The notes: a model not told the origin generated them from the letters alone. DNA of 64,000 nucleotides from Stentor coeruleus (GCA_001970955.1 MPUH01000274.1:1-64000), one strand, 5' to 3'; positions 53,413 to 63,210 are shown, counted from the first letter of the stretch. Numbers and translations are program-made.

Positions 53413-55284
53413 TTAAGAAAAAATATATTCATCAGCGTGAGAGATTTTATAATAATTCCAAGTTCCTTCAGTGCTGAGTTTTAGCACAAAGTTGTGGAAT
53501 TTTAAAATAGAGTCTCTTTCTGATAAGGTTATAGTTGTAACACCAATACTATGAAGGTGTTGATAAATTTCAGATTCTAAGTCGATGCTTATAGAACTAG
53601 TACATTCATCTAGGATGACGAATTTAGGATGATGATATACAACACGGGCTAGACTAAGGAGTTGTTGATGTTTGGGGCTTAGAGCTGTTTTCCAATCTTC
53701 AGCTGAATCTAAAGAGTATCTTTCTAAGAGTTTTTCTAGTCTTACGGTTTTAAGAGATTCGAATAGACGTTGTTTGTCTATTTCACTATTGTGAGGATAT
53801 GCAAAAATTTCTTCAAGGCTTCCATGTTGTAAGTAAGGCACGCTGCAAAGGTAGAAAAGGTTATCACGATCTGGACTTGAAACTGTACCACTATATAAAG
53901 GCCAAAGACCACCTAAGATTCTAAAAACTGCTGATTTACCACAACCATGAGGTCCTTGGATCACTGTGTGATGACCTTTTTCTATAAGAAAATTCATATT
54001 TTCAAATAACAATTGACCTTCTGGAGTTACAACACTAACATTTTCAAACTGAATATTTTCTGAGGTTATATATTTGCCGCTTATATCAGGGAAGTTTAAC
54101 TTTTTCAGTCCGTTTAAGTTGTTTAAGCCTTCATGGATTATGCTAGTATATGCTGAAAGGCTTGAGATGTTTCTATATGTTAATCTTAAGCGAGCTGTAG
54201 CTTTGGAAATGTTTACAAAGTACGATGAGGTTTTAATGTAATCTTTAGATAGAACAGGGATTGACCAGTTATTTGAAGCAAATGCTGGGATACTCATGAC
54301 TAATTGGGCTATGATAAGAGCACCGTATTTAGAAACTATGCTGTTTATTGTTTTGACCATGAACTTTTTGTGGATTAAAAGCTCGGTGTTAGTAGTCATT
54401 TCATTAAGAACATTGTTTGTGTGGTCTTTTTCCCAAGGGATTCCTCTTAGAAAAGCTATTTCTTCGCCGAAGTCAATTATGTTTGATTGGGCATGGCGGT
54501 AGACTTCGTTGTATTGATGAACAATTCTGTTAAGTCGGTTGACTGGAGCATTTAGGATGTTTAGTAAAAATCCTGAGAATGAGTACCAAGCTAATACTAT
54601 AAGAGGACCTCTATAGCCCAATATATCTTTGAGCTTAAGACAAAACAAAGCAATATCCAGTACTGGCTTAGTCACATTCGTAAAAAGATTACTAAAGCAG
54701 GTCGAAAACATATCAATTTCCTCTGTAAGTATATCATGTGCTAACTGTCTATCTAAATATATCATTCTAAAATCCTCTAATCCACACAAATACTTCTTAG
54801 CAAAACATTTCGTCAAACTAACTCTAAAACGAATCGACAGTTTATGCGTGATAAAATCTAAAAGACTATTAACTAATGATGATGGTATCGATATAATAGC
54901 CAATTGAGTTATCTAAATTGAAATTACCCTTCTGAAAAACTGTTGAGAATTTAAAGTGACTATAGCTTTCAAGAGTTTTCCATTCAGTGTTGAGACAAAT
55001 ATGCTAAGAATTGTACGGAATACAACTAATATTGATAAAGAATATATACACAAAGCTTCTGAACTTGTTGTTGATGGAATAACTATAGGGATTATGCTCA
55101 ATAGCTGACGTATGAAAGTAGTGTTTATAGAAGTCTTTGATGGATGGTCTGTGAATTTTGGAATTCCTCTACCAAGTATCCATCGGATTGTGTATAATAG
55201 ACCTAGACACCCTGTGACTAGGGAGATTTTGCCAGGGACTGATTTGGAAAAAAATAGAATTGCCTTGTGGAAAAAACTTTCCAT
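53413..55284 (-). CDS. ABCD-type half ABC transporter with a weak ATPase site
   Basis: Exon 1 (55284-54928) and exon 2 (54912-53413) join over a 15-nt intron to give 618 aa, a half transporter of peroxisomal ABCD (ALDP/PMP70) plan. N-terminal membrane domain with the EAA-like EEIAFLRGIPWEKDH; nucleotide-binding domain with Walker A GPHGCGKSA, ABCD-specific LGGLWPLYSG, Walker B KFVILDECTSS. Family knowledge: fatty-acyl-CoA import into peroxisomes, dimer required. Odd features: the signature LSGGE is LSPKH, and the H-loop His (THR in relatives) is Glu (LSERDS). Both would weaken ATP hydrolysis, so the protein may pair with an intact partner. No peroxisome target signal identified. Stop TAA-type at 53413. 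Confidence 0.85.
54913..54927 (-). other. 15-nt intron (ABCD gene)
   Basis: GTAATTTCAATTTAG on the minus strand, phase 0, between AGG and ATA. Splicing joins FFRR to ITQLAIISIPSS. Confidence 0.9.
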
Positions 55285-55857
55285 TTTATTGTTTAGAATA
55301 TGTTTTTTTTTGCTCTGCTTTAAGCTTTACTAATTTATTGTCTGCTTGGATTGAATTTTTCTTTGCCTGCACTTCACATGATAATTAGAAATTTTACATA
55401 TGAATGTATGAATGATGTATTGTAAAAATTATTATATTTGTTAAATAAATCTTGTATGATAAAGATATATGCAACTTTCTTATCAGGTTAAATTAAGTTA
55501 TTATTTTATTAACTGTCCTGAAAGATGTCTCTCGGTATTAAGCAAGACATTCGACCTTTCATTATTACGTTATTGTTATTTAATTCTATGTTTTATTATT
55601 TTTTTTAAGAGTTTTTTTCATGAATTTTTAAATATGATATAAGCTAATTATATAGTTTGTGGGCTAGAAGTATTTAATATGTATATATTGAAATTTTGGG
55701 GAAAAGATTGAAATAATTTTTAAGAGAGAGATGAAAAATAAGATTTTATGAGAATATGTTTGTGAGAAGTATGCAATTTTAAAATCTGAGAAAAATATAA
55801 GGAAATTATAGGATAAAAAGTAAAATATATAATTTTATGAGTTAAAACTGTTATTAA
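55285..55857. other. Intergenic, part of a segmental duplication
   Basis: From about 55480 it matches the 3' flank of the duplicated gene at 16735 onwards, with indels. No other gene. Confidence 0.6.
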
Positions 55858-56672
55858 TTAAGCATTTTTCCCTGTAATCTGGATTTTTTTCGGAAAGTAC
55901 TTTTGTTTGTTACGCAGAAAATTAAGTATTTCAAGGTTACGTATAGTAAATCGTGAAGAATTTCTAATTTTTGAATGCAAATACGACTCTTTTGTGACTA
56001 TTTGATTAGAAGAAAACACTTTCGTCCTCGCACTCAAAGCTCTATAGTCTTTAGACGGTGAATTACTATCACTTTTCTTACCAAAATCCAAATGATATCT
56101 ATGTTTCACTCTTACAGTCTTTGCAGGTTCATCACATTTCACAACTGTTTCTTTAACAACAACATCATGATTAACCTCAACTTTATTATACTTTGGAAAA
56201 TTGCTTATTGTTTTATCTGAGGATTTTTTCTTTATATGAACACGAATAAGTGAACTTCTTTTAGCAGGTGATTGTTGTTCTATTAATTCACCTAAAGTTG
56301 CCCTTGAGTTGATTTTCAGCTTCATCGACATATATTATTTAGATTTTTATGATGTTTGATTGAAGATTATAGATGAAGATTTTTGGATGGATTGTGGGCA
56401 TTGAGATGTTGGGATTAGGATATTGTTAGGTTTGAATGTTAAAACCAGGAAGATTGAGGAAAATATGTTTGGAAGAAAAGGTTGCTATATGAGCTAGTAA
56501 AAATGATATTATCTAGTATAGGTTTTAAAGAAATGGATTGTGATGAAAAATAAAAATTATATGATGAAATGATTATAAGCGAAGACATGATTGAATAGAA
56601 GGAATTAAGATGTTTTTATGAATATGCTAAGAAATTTATTGTGATTGGGATTGCATAAAAAACTTAATGCGT
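55480..56672. repeat. Segmental duplication, copy 2
   Basis: Matches 16735-17945 in the same orientation. Unlike copy 1, it is uninterrupted, with no N. Confidence 0.75.
55858..56331 (-). CDS. Duplicated basic protein, copy 2 (intact)
   Basis: This 157-aa basic protein is the undistorted copy of the pair. It begins MSMKLKINSRATLGELIEQQ, has SPAKRSSLIRVHIKKK, a central conserved KDYRALSARTKVFSS and a basic end RNKQKYFPKKIQITGKNA. No known domain. Compared with copy 1 it differs at ~15-20 residues and stops earlier (TAA-type at 55858). The family is otherwise unknown to me. Its N-terminal part is well kept between copies while flanking DNA has drifted, which suggests selection. The ATG follows TAAATAATATATG-like sequence, identical in the two copies. 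Confidence 0.65.
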   Translation of the reverse strand: MSMKLKINSRATLGELIEQQSPAKRSSLIRVHIKKKSSDKTISNFPKYNKVEVNHDVVVKETVVKCDEPAKTVRVKHRYHLDFGKKSDSNSPSKDYRALSARTKVFSSNQIVTKESYLHSKIRNSSRFTIRNLEILNFLRNKQKYFPKKIQITGKNA

Positions 56673-57458
56673 GTAGTTAGATGCTTTTAATATATGTTAT
56701 TTATATGAATTAGTTTGATGTGGTATCAATAATAATTATGAAGCATTTTAATGATTGCTTGCAAGTAAAAATTTAATCTTGATTTCGAAGTAATTTAGTT
56801 GTTATAGCATGATAGTTTATAATAATGCATGTGAGTTAACACTTCTATATGTTTAAGAGTTTGTATACGGTATGCTGATTTATAGCATATATTATTGAGT
56901 TTAATCTAAAGTCAGATCTATATAATTTTTATAAAGGTTTTCATGCTAATTAAAATTACTGTAAATTAATATATAAGCTATTACTAGCATTTTTATAAAG
57001 GTTTTCATGCTAATTAAAATTACTGTAAATTAATATATAAGCTATTACTAGCAATTGTGAAGGAAAAATATGATATGATATATTAAAGTATACTTTTAAG
57101 AAATAAATAGGAATTAATGATATCTAGTTCTAATAACATTTATTTATTAGAAAGTAATTTTAAGTATATTTTTTACTTTATACTATGCAAAAATGGATTT
57201 TGTGATTGAATAAAGGATTATGAAGTTTTATGTAATTTTGTTAGATATAAATGATTATATAGCAAAATGCACATTTAATGCATTAGCATTATAATTTCTA
57301 AATTCATATGCTTTTCACTCTCTACTTACAATTGAAATATAATTTCTCTCAAGTTATTAAAAATCAACTCTTGAAAACTAAATCCAATCATCATTAAATA
57401 CTCTCTATTTAAAGCCCAGTTCTAAAACCACATTCTACGTCTAAAATTAGCAAAACGA
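56332..57458. other. Intergenic with a 64-bp tandem duplication
   Basis: First ~340 bp belong to segmental duplication copy 2. The rest is AT-rich; 57290-57458 is C-rich, as left of a gene. No gene seen. Confidence 0.55.
56926..57053. repeat. Perfect 64-bp tandem duplication
   Basis: 56926-56989 is repeated without change at 56990-57053 with no N between. It may be a recent duplication or a residual assembly overlap. Confidence 0.8.
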
Positions 57459-58481
57459 TTAATAATCCAAGCCTTTGCCATCAACACTCATAAGTCCCTT
57501 GCTCTTAGATTTCCCCTTTTTCTTCTGCATCTTCTTCTTAATCCTTGCATACGTAGAATCTGCATTATACTGATGAGAACTTTCATTAATAGTCACTTCA
57601 GGTATCGGCCTATTCTTAAAATTAAACATTCCTCTTTCAGGGAGTTTAGTGAAATTTGTCTGTTGCTCCTGATTAATCAATGCTTGCAAGCTGAACTTTT
57701 TCTTCGGCATCGTAATAGTTTCAACCGCATTACTTTCTTTATGCATAGCTGTATATTCAGTAGTAATCCCATAAATCGTCCTACTCCATTTGTCAATAAG
57801 ATTCTTTGCAATTTTTTTAATAGCTTGGGTTTCATTAGAATTACTATAAATCGCCATAACACTTTTACCCAAGTTGCTACTCTGAAGGTTTTCAACTGAT
57901 ATCGGCAAGTCTTGTAATGCTTGAAGTAAACCTGATCTTAAAGGTGTTGATGGAAAAGAACCATCGGGTAATTGGCTAAGCCATCGTCCTATGACAACAC
58001 AACCATTCATCCCTAAAAACAACTCATGGTGTTTGCTAACTTTGAGGAATTTCAAGACTTTGTCTAGCATTTTAAGTTTGTTTAAAGCTGGAGCACTTTC
58101 TCGATTTGCTTGAATATCGCTTTCTGCAGCTTTGTTCATGGAGTCAAGAAGTTGATCTATCATATTTTCGTCTTCTTCTTCATCAACTTCGTACCGACGG
58201 GAACTCGGACGCTTTTTTTTCTTCATGAGTAGTTCAAACATTTCTTGTTGCTCATCTTCTTGGTCTTCATCTTCATCTTGTTGTTCGTCGTCGTTATTCT
58301 CTTCGTCGTCTTGAGGTTCTTCTTCGACTTGAGGTTCTTCTGCTTGCTCTACTTCAGAATCTGAATGACTTTTTGGAAGCTTTTTGGGAAGTGAGTTTTC
58401 TGACTCCTCTTCCGAGCTCATTCCNGAGTTTTCTGACTCCTCTTCCGAGCTCATTCCTGGTAGTGAATCTTCGTCACTCAT
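57459..58481 (-). CDS. IWS1: IWS1/Spn1 transcription elongation factor
   Basis: A 329-aa protein once one 33-base artefact is removed (in frame, an 11-residue repeat around GMSSEEESEN and an X). The first ~95 residues are acidic, Glu/Asp/Gln-rich; residues ~150-235 form the TFIIS N-terminal (LW/TND-type) domain: LKFLKVSKHHELFL, GCVVIGRWLSQLPDGS, LLQALQDLPI, LGKSVMAIY and KIAKNLIDKWSRTIYG. That fold with its DKWSR segment defines IWS1/Spn1, which binds Spt6 and RNA polymerase II during elongation. The C-terminus is basic (KKKMQKKKGKSKSK). The ATG follows AAATATAAATG. Stop is TAA-type. Length is in line with small protist IWS1 forms. Confidence 0.9.
   Translation of the reverse strand: MSDEDSLPGMSSEEESENXGMSSEEESENSLPKKLPKSHSDSEVEQAEEPQVEEEPQDDEENNDDEQQDEDEDQEDEQQEMFELLMKKKKRPSSRRYEVDEEEDENMIDQLLDSMNKAAESDIQANRESAPALNKLKMLDKVLKFLKVSKHHELFLGMNGCVVIGRWLSQLPDGSFPSTPLRSGLLQALQDLPISVENLQSSNLGKSVMAIYSNSNETQAIKKIAKNLIDKWSRTIYGITTEYTAMHKESNAVETITMPKKKFSLQALINQEQQTNFTKLPERGMFNFKNRPIPEVTINESSHQYNADSTYARIKKKMQKKKGKSKSKGLMSVDGKGLDY
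58393..58457. repeat. Join artefact: 32-bp direct repeat around an N
   Basis: 58393-58424 recurs at 58426-58457. The insertion is 33 bases, so IWS1 stays open but carries a false 11-residue repeat near its N-terminus. Confidence 0.8.
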
Positions 58482-58750
58482 TTATATTTTGGATAAGACA
58501 AAGGAATATTTAATATTTTACGAAAGTTTAAATTTCTGTAGTATCATTAAAAAATTTTTAATGCAATTTTTTAAGAATATTANCTGGTAGTGAATCTTCG
58601 TCACTCATTTATATTTTGGATAAGACAAAGGAATATTTAATATTTTAAGAAAGTTTAAATTTCTGTAGTATCATTAAAAAATTTTTAATGCAATTTTTGA
58701 AGAATATTCTTGTTCTAGCCCATATNGAATATTATTGTTCTAGCCCATAT
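58457..58750. repeat. Two join artefacts upstream of IWS1
   Basis: 58457-58582 (126 bp, including the IWS1 start region) recurs at 58584-58709 with a few substitutions, N at 58583. 58702-58725 recurs at 58727-58750 with one substitution, N at 58726. The differences suggest overlaps between alleles. Confidence 0.75.
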
Positions 58751-59578
58751 TATAATGCAATTTATCTTATTGATATGATCATCGTTATAATTATTTTATT
58801 GTTTCAGGAATTTGATAAAATATATATACGATTTAGATGTTATGGCACTTTTGACTTCAGTTATCCATGATTTTCAACACCAGGTGTTAAGAATGAATTT
58901 ATTATAAAAATGTCTCATGCCAATATTAGATACAACGATATCTCAGTAATTGAAAACTATTACATAGCCAGTGACTTTGAAGTGCTTCTTGACAAAAATC
59001 ACAGCATCGCAATCGATTTAACAGAAGATTAATATTACATTTTCAGAACTAGTTTTAAAAAATTGTCATTAGTAAAAACTTAAACAACAAGAAGATGCAT
59101 TCTGATTATTAAAAATTATCGAGGTATACCAAATTTCCACAACAATGATAAAGAAAAGCAAATCCTCATGAATATGCCATTAGAATCTCAGATTATTGAA
59201 ACTCTCTCCAACCTTGATGATTTATACTTTAAATAAATGACTTTATTAAAGGAGAAGTTTATCATCAAGGTGATATAGAAGATCATCTTCAAATGAATTA
59301 TTCTTTCCCATATATAAACCGGAGAGACAAAACTATATGCAACACAGCTTAATTTTATAAACATTGCTGTTGAACTGATGGAATAATTATGAGTCAAGTT
59401 CCTTCCGGCCCATATTCTTTTCTTTCCCTTCATAAAATAAAAGAAGACATTTTGACTTGAGGCTTATGGAAAACGAAGTAACCCTCAAGAAAAAGTTATA
59501 GAAAATAATTATGAAGAAGACCTTAGTTTTTCTAATAAAAAAAAGTGTTGCGATCATATTTTTAATAACAAAAACTAA
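58727..59578 (+). pseudogene. Decayed phosphodiesterase catalytic domain
   Basis: Broken frames follow the catalytic half of the gene at 50597-53350, on the opposite strand: PYYNAIYLID for PYHNAIHAID, HDFQHPGVKNEFIIKMSHA, RYNDISVIENYYIASDFEVLL, IAIDLTED, NDKEKQILMNMP, QGDIEDHLQMNY and CCDHIFNNKN at the very end. Stops and frame changes separate the pieces, and the catalytic-loop His are Tyr, so it cannot be active. The match begins within the catalytic domain; the voltage sensor part is missing. It is a truncated duplicate, inserted beside IWS1, and has diverged well beyond allelic difference. Confidence 0.85.
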
Positions 59579-59655
59579 TAGTATAAAGAATAAAGAAATA
59601 TTTTATAAGGTCATCACAAAAATAAATGGTCTAATTTCTTTTATAATAGTAATTA

Positions 59656-60153
59656 ATGAACTCTATGCAATCACTTCGTAGAACTTTTGACCCGAAATAC
59701 ACGCACTACAGCTGTGATGGAGGGGGAAGAGACACGTATATTATATCGAACAATGGTGGACTTGTCCCAAAAAGCCCTAGAATATTACCTATTAAAGATA
59801 TTGGCTTTGGGAAATATGCTTTGTATACCCCTGCACCTAGAATGGAAAGCTGGGGGTTTACTTATCACTCAGATGGTTCGGGAAGGGATCATTATATAAC
59901 GCATAATAGTGGTGGCTTACTTAATAGGTTTTTCCCAAGTGGGGATAGCAGAACTTTTAAGGAATCTTTGAGAAAACCAATTGAAAGAAGAAGTAACGAT
60001 ATGTTTACCAAGACCACGCAAAGATGGGTAGATCTGAAGACTAGGAAAACTTTGATCAGGAATAGTGAGATTGTTGGAAATGTGGTTAGAAGATTGGCTT
60101 CGCCAACTCAGGAATATCAGAAGAATAAAAAGAAAATGCGTAAAAGCTATTAA
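59656..60153 (+). CDS. DGxGRD-repeat protein
   Basis: A 165-aa protein with two copies of one motif: YSCDGGGRDTYIISNNGGL (~18-36) and YHSDGSGRDHYITHNSGGL (~70-88). Consensus Y-x-x-D-G-x-G-R-D-x-Y-I-x-x-N-x-G-G-L, spaced 52 residues. Around it: many aromatic and Pro residues, a basic C-terminal half with RRLASPTQEYQKNKKK. No signal peptide, membrane span, or known domain that I can name. I recall similar short DGSGRD words in ciliary or microtubule-associated proteins of protists, but cannot name a family. The Y/G/P-rich, small, basic make-up would suit a microtubule-inner or axoneme-surface protein; that is a guess. Ends with TAA. Confidence 0.65.
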   Translation: MNSMQSLRRTFDPKYTHYSCDGGGRDTYIISNNGGLVPKSPRILPIKDIGFGKYALYTPAPRMESWGFTYHSDGSGRDHYITHNSGGLLNRFFPSGDSRTFKESLRKPIERRSNDMFTKTTQRWVDLKTRKTLIRNSEIVGNVVRRLASPTQEYQKNKKKMRKSY

Positions 60154-60509
60154 TTAATAAGCAGTTTATATGGAGAAGGGAAAACAGGTTTGATGATAAA
60201 GACTTGTCTGTTTTGATGAGAAGATTGGGTTTTTGTGGGAAGTGGATTTTATTATTGAGAAAATGTTAAAGATTTGGATTTTTTAAACTTCTGAGGGATT
60301 TAAAGAGTTTATTTATATTTTTATCAATCTAAAAAAAATAACTTTGGATTATAGTATTGATAAAAACACCTGTAGTAAGCCAAATCTCAACCTTAGTGAG
60401 AAAGCTTTGGATGTTCAGCATATGATTAAGTCGCTATACTCAAATTGGAGGCCTTAAATATATTATAACTAAAAAAGTTCTCAAACTAAGACTCTTAAGA
60501 TAAATATTT
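60154..60509. other. Convergent intergene
   Basis: G-rich to about 60300, C-richer afterwards. No gene seen. Confidence 0.55.
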
Positions 60510-60767
60510 CTAACTAAGACCTTGAGATCCGTGCTTAGACTTTTCATTTTCAGCCTGAGCCTGAAGTCTTTCAATCAAAAACATTTGCGTATCACGATAT
60601 CTGTCAACACAATTATTTGTGCAAGCTTCTTCAGTATGGGAAAGGCTTTTTCCAGGTCTTGTAACACACTTTAGAAAGCAGTCATGTGTAATTTTTGCAA
60701 AGTTCTTCATAAGAGCATGTTGTTGCTGAAGAGCCTGCTGAACTTCAAGCTGCCTTCTTTGATCCAT
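60510..60767 (-). CDS. TIM8: Tim8/DDP-like small Tim chaperone
   Basis: An 85-aa protein with the twin CX3C motif of the small Tim family: CFLKC and CTNNC, separated by 15 residues. The inter-motif words VTRPGKSLSHTEEAC and following VDRYRDT match Tim8 and its relatives. These proteins form hexamers in the intermembrane space that chaperone hydrophobic precursors from TOM to TIM22 or to the outer membrane. The N-terminal ~25 residues are Gln-rich; the C-terminal tail is charged. Tim13 is the nearest alternative. ATG follows ATTTATATAAATGG; the right flank is G- and T-rich. Stop is TAG. Confidence 0.9.
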   Translation of the reverse strand: MDQRRQLEVQQALQQQHALMKNFAKITHDCFLKCVTRPGKSLSHTEEACTNNCVDRYRDTQMFLIERLQAQAENEKSKHGSQGLS

Positions 60768-61608
60768 TTATATAAATCTAAATTGGTAAATATTTTCTTA
60801 GATTTTTAAGTTTGATGTTTGAGATGAATAATTATTTTATGTTTTTAATCAATATAATAATAATAAAAAATGCCAAAAGGCTATTAAATACTCCAAAAAT
60901 TGTAGCTAATGAAATAATTTTATTAGACTTAGGAATCACATTAATCAAATTGAAATTGCTTTAAAACTTCCCAAATTTAGAGAAAATTAACGTTTGAAAG
61001 CAATCTCCTTTTAAGTTAACTCTTCAAATTAAACTTAAGTTTGAAAATAAATCGGGAAAAAGTTTTGAAAAATTCATGTCGTAATATCAAATCAATGATT
61101 TAATTTCAATACATAGCTTATAAAGATCACTAAAAATTCAGAGAGAAAGAAACTTAATACAATATGACAGGCTAGCAAATATTGCCACAGCTACAACAAA
61201 ATTATATAGAAGAAATAATAAAGATCAATCCACATACACCAAGTTCAATCCAAGAAGAAAACCTGAAGTAAGTTTAATCTTTAAATTTAGAGAAGCCTCA
61301 AACATCAGCAATAACTCTAAATTCATACTCCACCTAAACTGATTCTCCAAATTGCCCTTTTTATGATCTCGTTAAAGCTAAACCTTATATGATAGAAGAA
61401 TGCCCTAATATGAAAATGAAAGAAAAACTCTTGTTAGTAACTTTTACAAAATCAAAAACATAAATTATCAAAGTATAAAACTTAAAAATGTAGTTTTTAT
61501 ATAGCTATTACTTCAAAGAAAAATTAAAAATCTAGAAAATTAAACAATGAAGCAATAAAAAAGATGTGCTTATTAATCAAAGAGTTTAAAGTAGGTGGTA
61601 GTTAAGGT
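60768..61608. other. Intergene
   Basis: Coding-looking but short and interrupted pieces occur; none resembles a known family. No RNA gene recognised. Confidence 0.45.
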
Positions 61609-61752
61609 GGCATGGTTTAAACCTTGTCTGATCGAGGTTTGTTTGTCCTATGATCTCTTTCTTTAGGCAGATTCAGTATATTAAACCACTCGTTGTCATG
61701 GTTATGTGACTCTTTACTTGGCTGAGGAGGTCTTTACTGCTTCTTTTCTTTA
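61609..61752 (-). repeat. Dispersed repeat, transposon-like remnant (copy 2)
   Basis: Matches 14449-14586. On the minus strand an open frame without ATG (61673-61924) runs through it and carries CPVCYEHHKNFKTC, a C-x2-C...C pattern that may be a zinc module of a transposase, and ends KDLLSQVKSHITMTTSG. The motif is distinct from the pogo-like DDE piece nearby and could belong to a separate element. Confidence 0.55.
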
Positions 61753-62069
61753 GCGTCAAGATGGTGGAGGCAAGTCTTGTGTTCACCTTGTTTTTCTTGA
61801 AGAATCTAGCTTGCTTTAGGCATGTCTTGAAGTTCTTATGGTGTTCATAGCAAACTGGACATTTAGTTCTAGAAGTGTTATGGGTGCTTTCTGGTTTGGT
61901 GCAGTGAATGGATACTTTAATCAAAGACTATATTCACAAATATACTCAAAAAAAAAAATTTGTTTACTCTACCCCATTCCGTGTAAGCAACGCAAAAACC
62001 CCTTTTTTTTAATAAAAATTTCTTCCGTATAAGCAGCATTTATATTTATATTATGGCGGAAAGAATCAA

Positions 62070-62799
62070 TTTTTAATCAGCTGCAGATGCCTTGAATGAA
62101 GTAGTCGAAGTTCCCAATTCTCTTAAGCGAAAGAGCTATCCAATATGACTGAAAATCCAACTAGTTGATAAATATAGAACTTCTTTGTATACTTTAAGAG
62201 ATTAGAGCTGACGGTAAAAAATTTCCAGCAATGATTATTTTTAAAGAAAAAATGGAATTTTACCAAGAACAGCTGCAAATCTTAATGTGCCAGAGAATTG
62301 TTTTATTAGAGCAAGCAGCTCTGGATATATAAGTGAGGAAATAATTGAGAATTACTTTTTTAAGTATATGAGGAAAGAAAACAAACTGCTTATCGTAGAC
62401 TTATGCACAAATCACACATCTCAAAAAGCTAAAAATCTCTATAGAGACAATCAAGCTCAGGCTGTATACATTCCAGGCCAGTGCACGAAGTTTTGTCAGC
62501 CTCTTGACTCAATTGTAATGAATAGCTTTAAGAAAAGAGTTGAAAAATATCGTATCGATGCATATATAGACCTGGTGCCACACCAAACAAGTAAAGGGTG
62601 TGTAAAACCACTGAATAGACAGAAGATCATCAATATTGTTTCTAAAGCTTGGAAGGAACTACTAAAAGAAATCATAATCAAAAGTTTTGCGCTTACTGGT
62701 GGTATGGAGAAGATCACACATCTTTCAATAATAATCATTTCAGCAACAAGTAGCTTTAAATTTTTTATATTTCTTAGATTTATATTGTATAAAAAATAA
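62070..62799 (+). mobile_element. Decayed pogo-like (CENP-B/jerky-type) DDE transposase
   Basis: An interrupted frame reads ADGKKFPAMIIFKEK (near 62205), then after a frame change NLNVPENCFIRASSSGYISE and LLIVDLCTNHTSQKAKNLY (near 62390), AVYIPGQCTKFCQPLDSIVM and FKKRVEKYR. D in LIVDLC, the H of NHT, and the QPLD motif are the hallmarks of the DDE_1 superfamily of Tc1/mariner pogo and jerky elements. The frame change and lack of an ATG show it is not a working gene. Target duplications and inverted ends were not found. The piece is followed by a G-poor, AT-rich tail. Confidence 0.75.
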
Positions 62800-63210
62800 A
62801 ATTTAAATATGATTTATATAGTTTATTAAAAATTCAAATAATTATTAAAGGAATTATGGATTTACTTATAACTGAGTTTATTTATAATCATAATCAGCCA
62901 AATGATAGATATAAACTACTGTAGCATTTATTCTGAAGTTTATTAATTCATATACTTATAGCGTTAAGTAAGAGGGTTAAGCTACTTATATTTTAATTGG
63001 CACAGACAATAAAATGCTATTATCATTAAAGTCTATTTATATATTTTTAATCATAACCTATCTCAATACTTTTCCATTTTCAATATAATTAAAAGCAATC
63101 ATATTTGATCACATCATCACTCATACCAAAATCCATCTAACACCTCTTAATACAAACTCCTCTTTTCAAAACTTTCCAAATCTTTCTATATCCACCTACA
63201 TCTAAAAAAT
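62800..63210. other. Intergene
   Basis: Mostly AT; 63090-63210 is C-rich, as seen left of genes. No gene seen. Confidence 0.5.

Noticed and set aside
61673-61924. 83-codon minus-strand frame as a functional zinc protein
   Set aside because: It has no ATG (starts at TTG) and overlaps a degenerate repeat whose other copy reads differently.
62496-62738. Minus-strand frame opposite the DDE remnant
   Set aside because: Complement of the pogo-like coding remnant.
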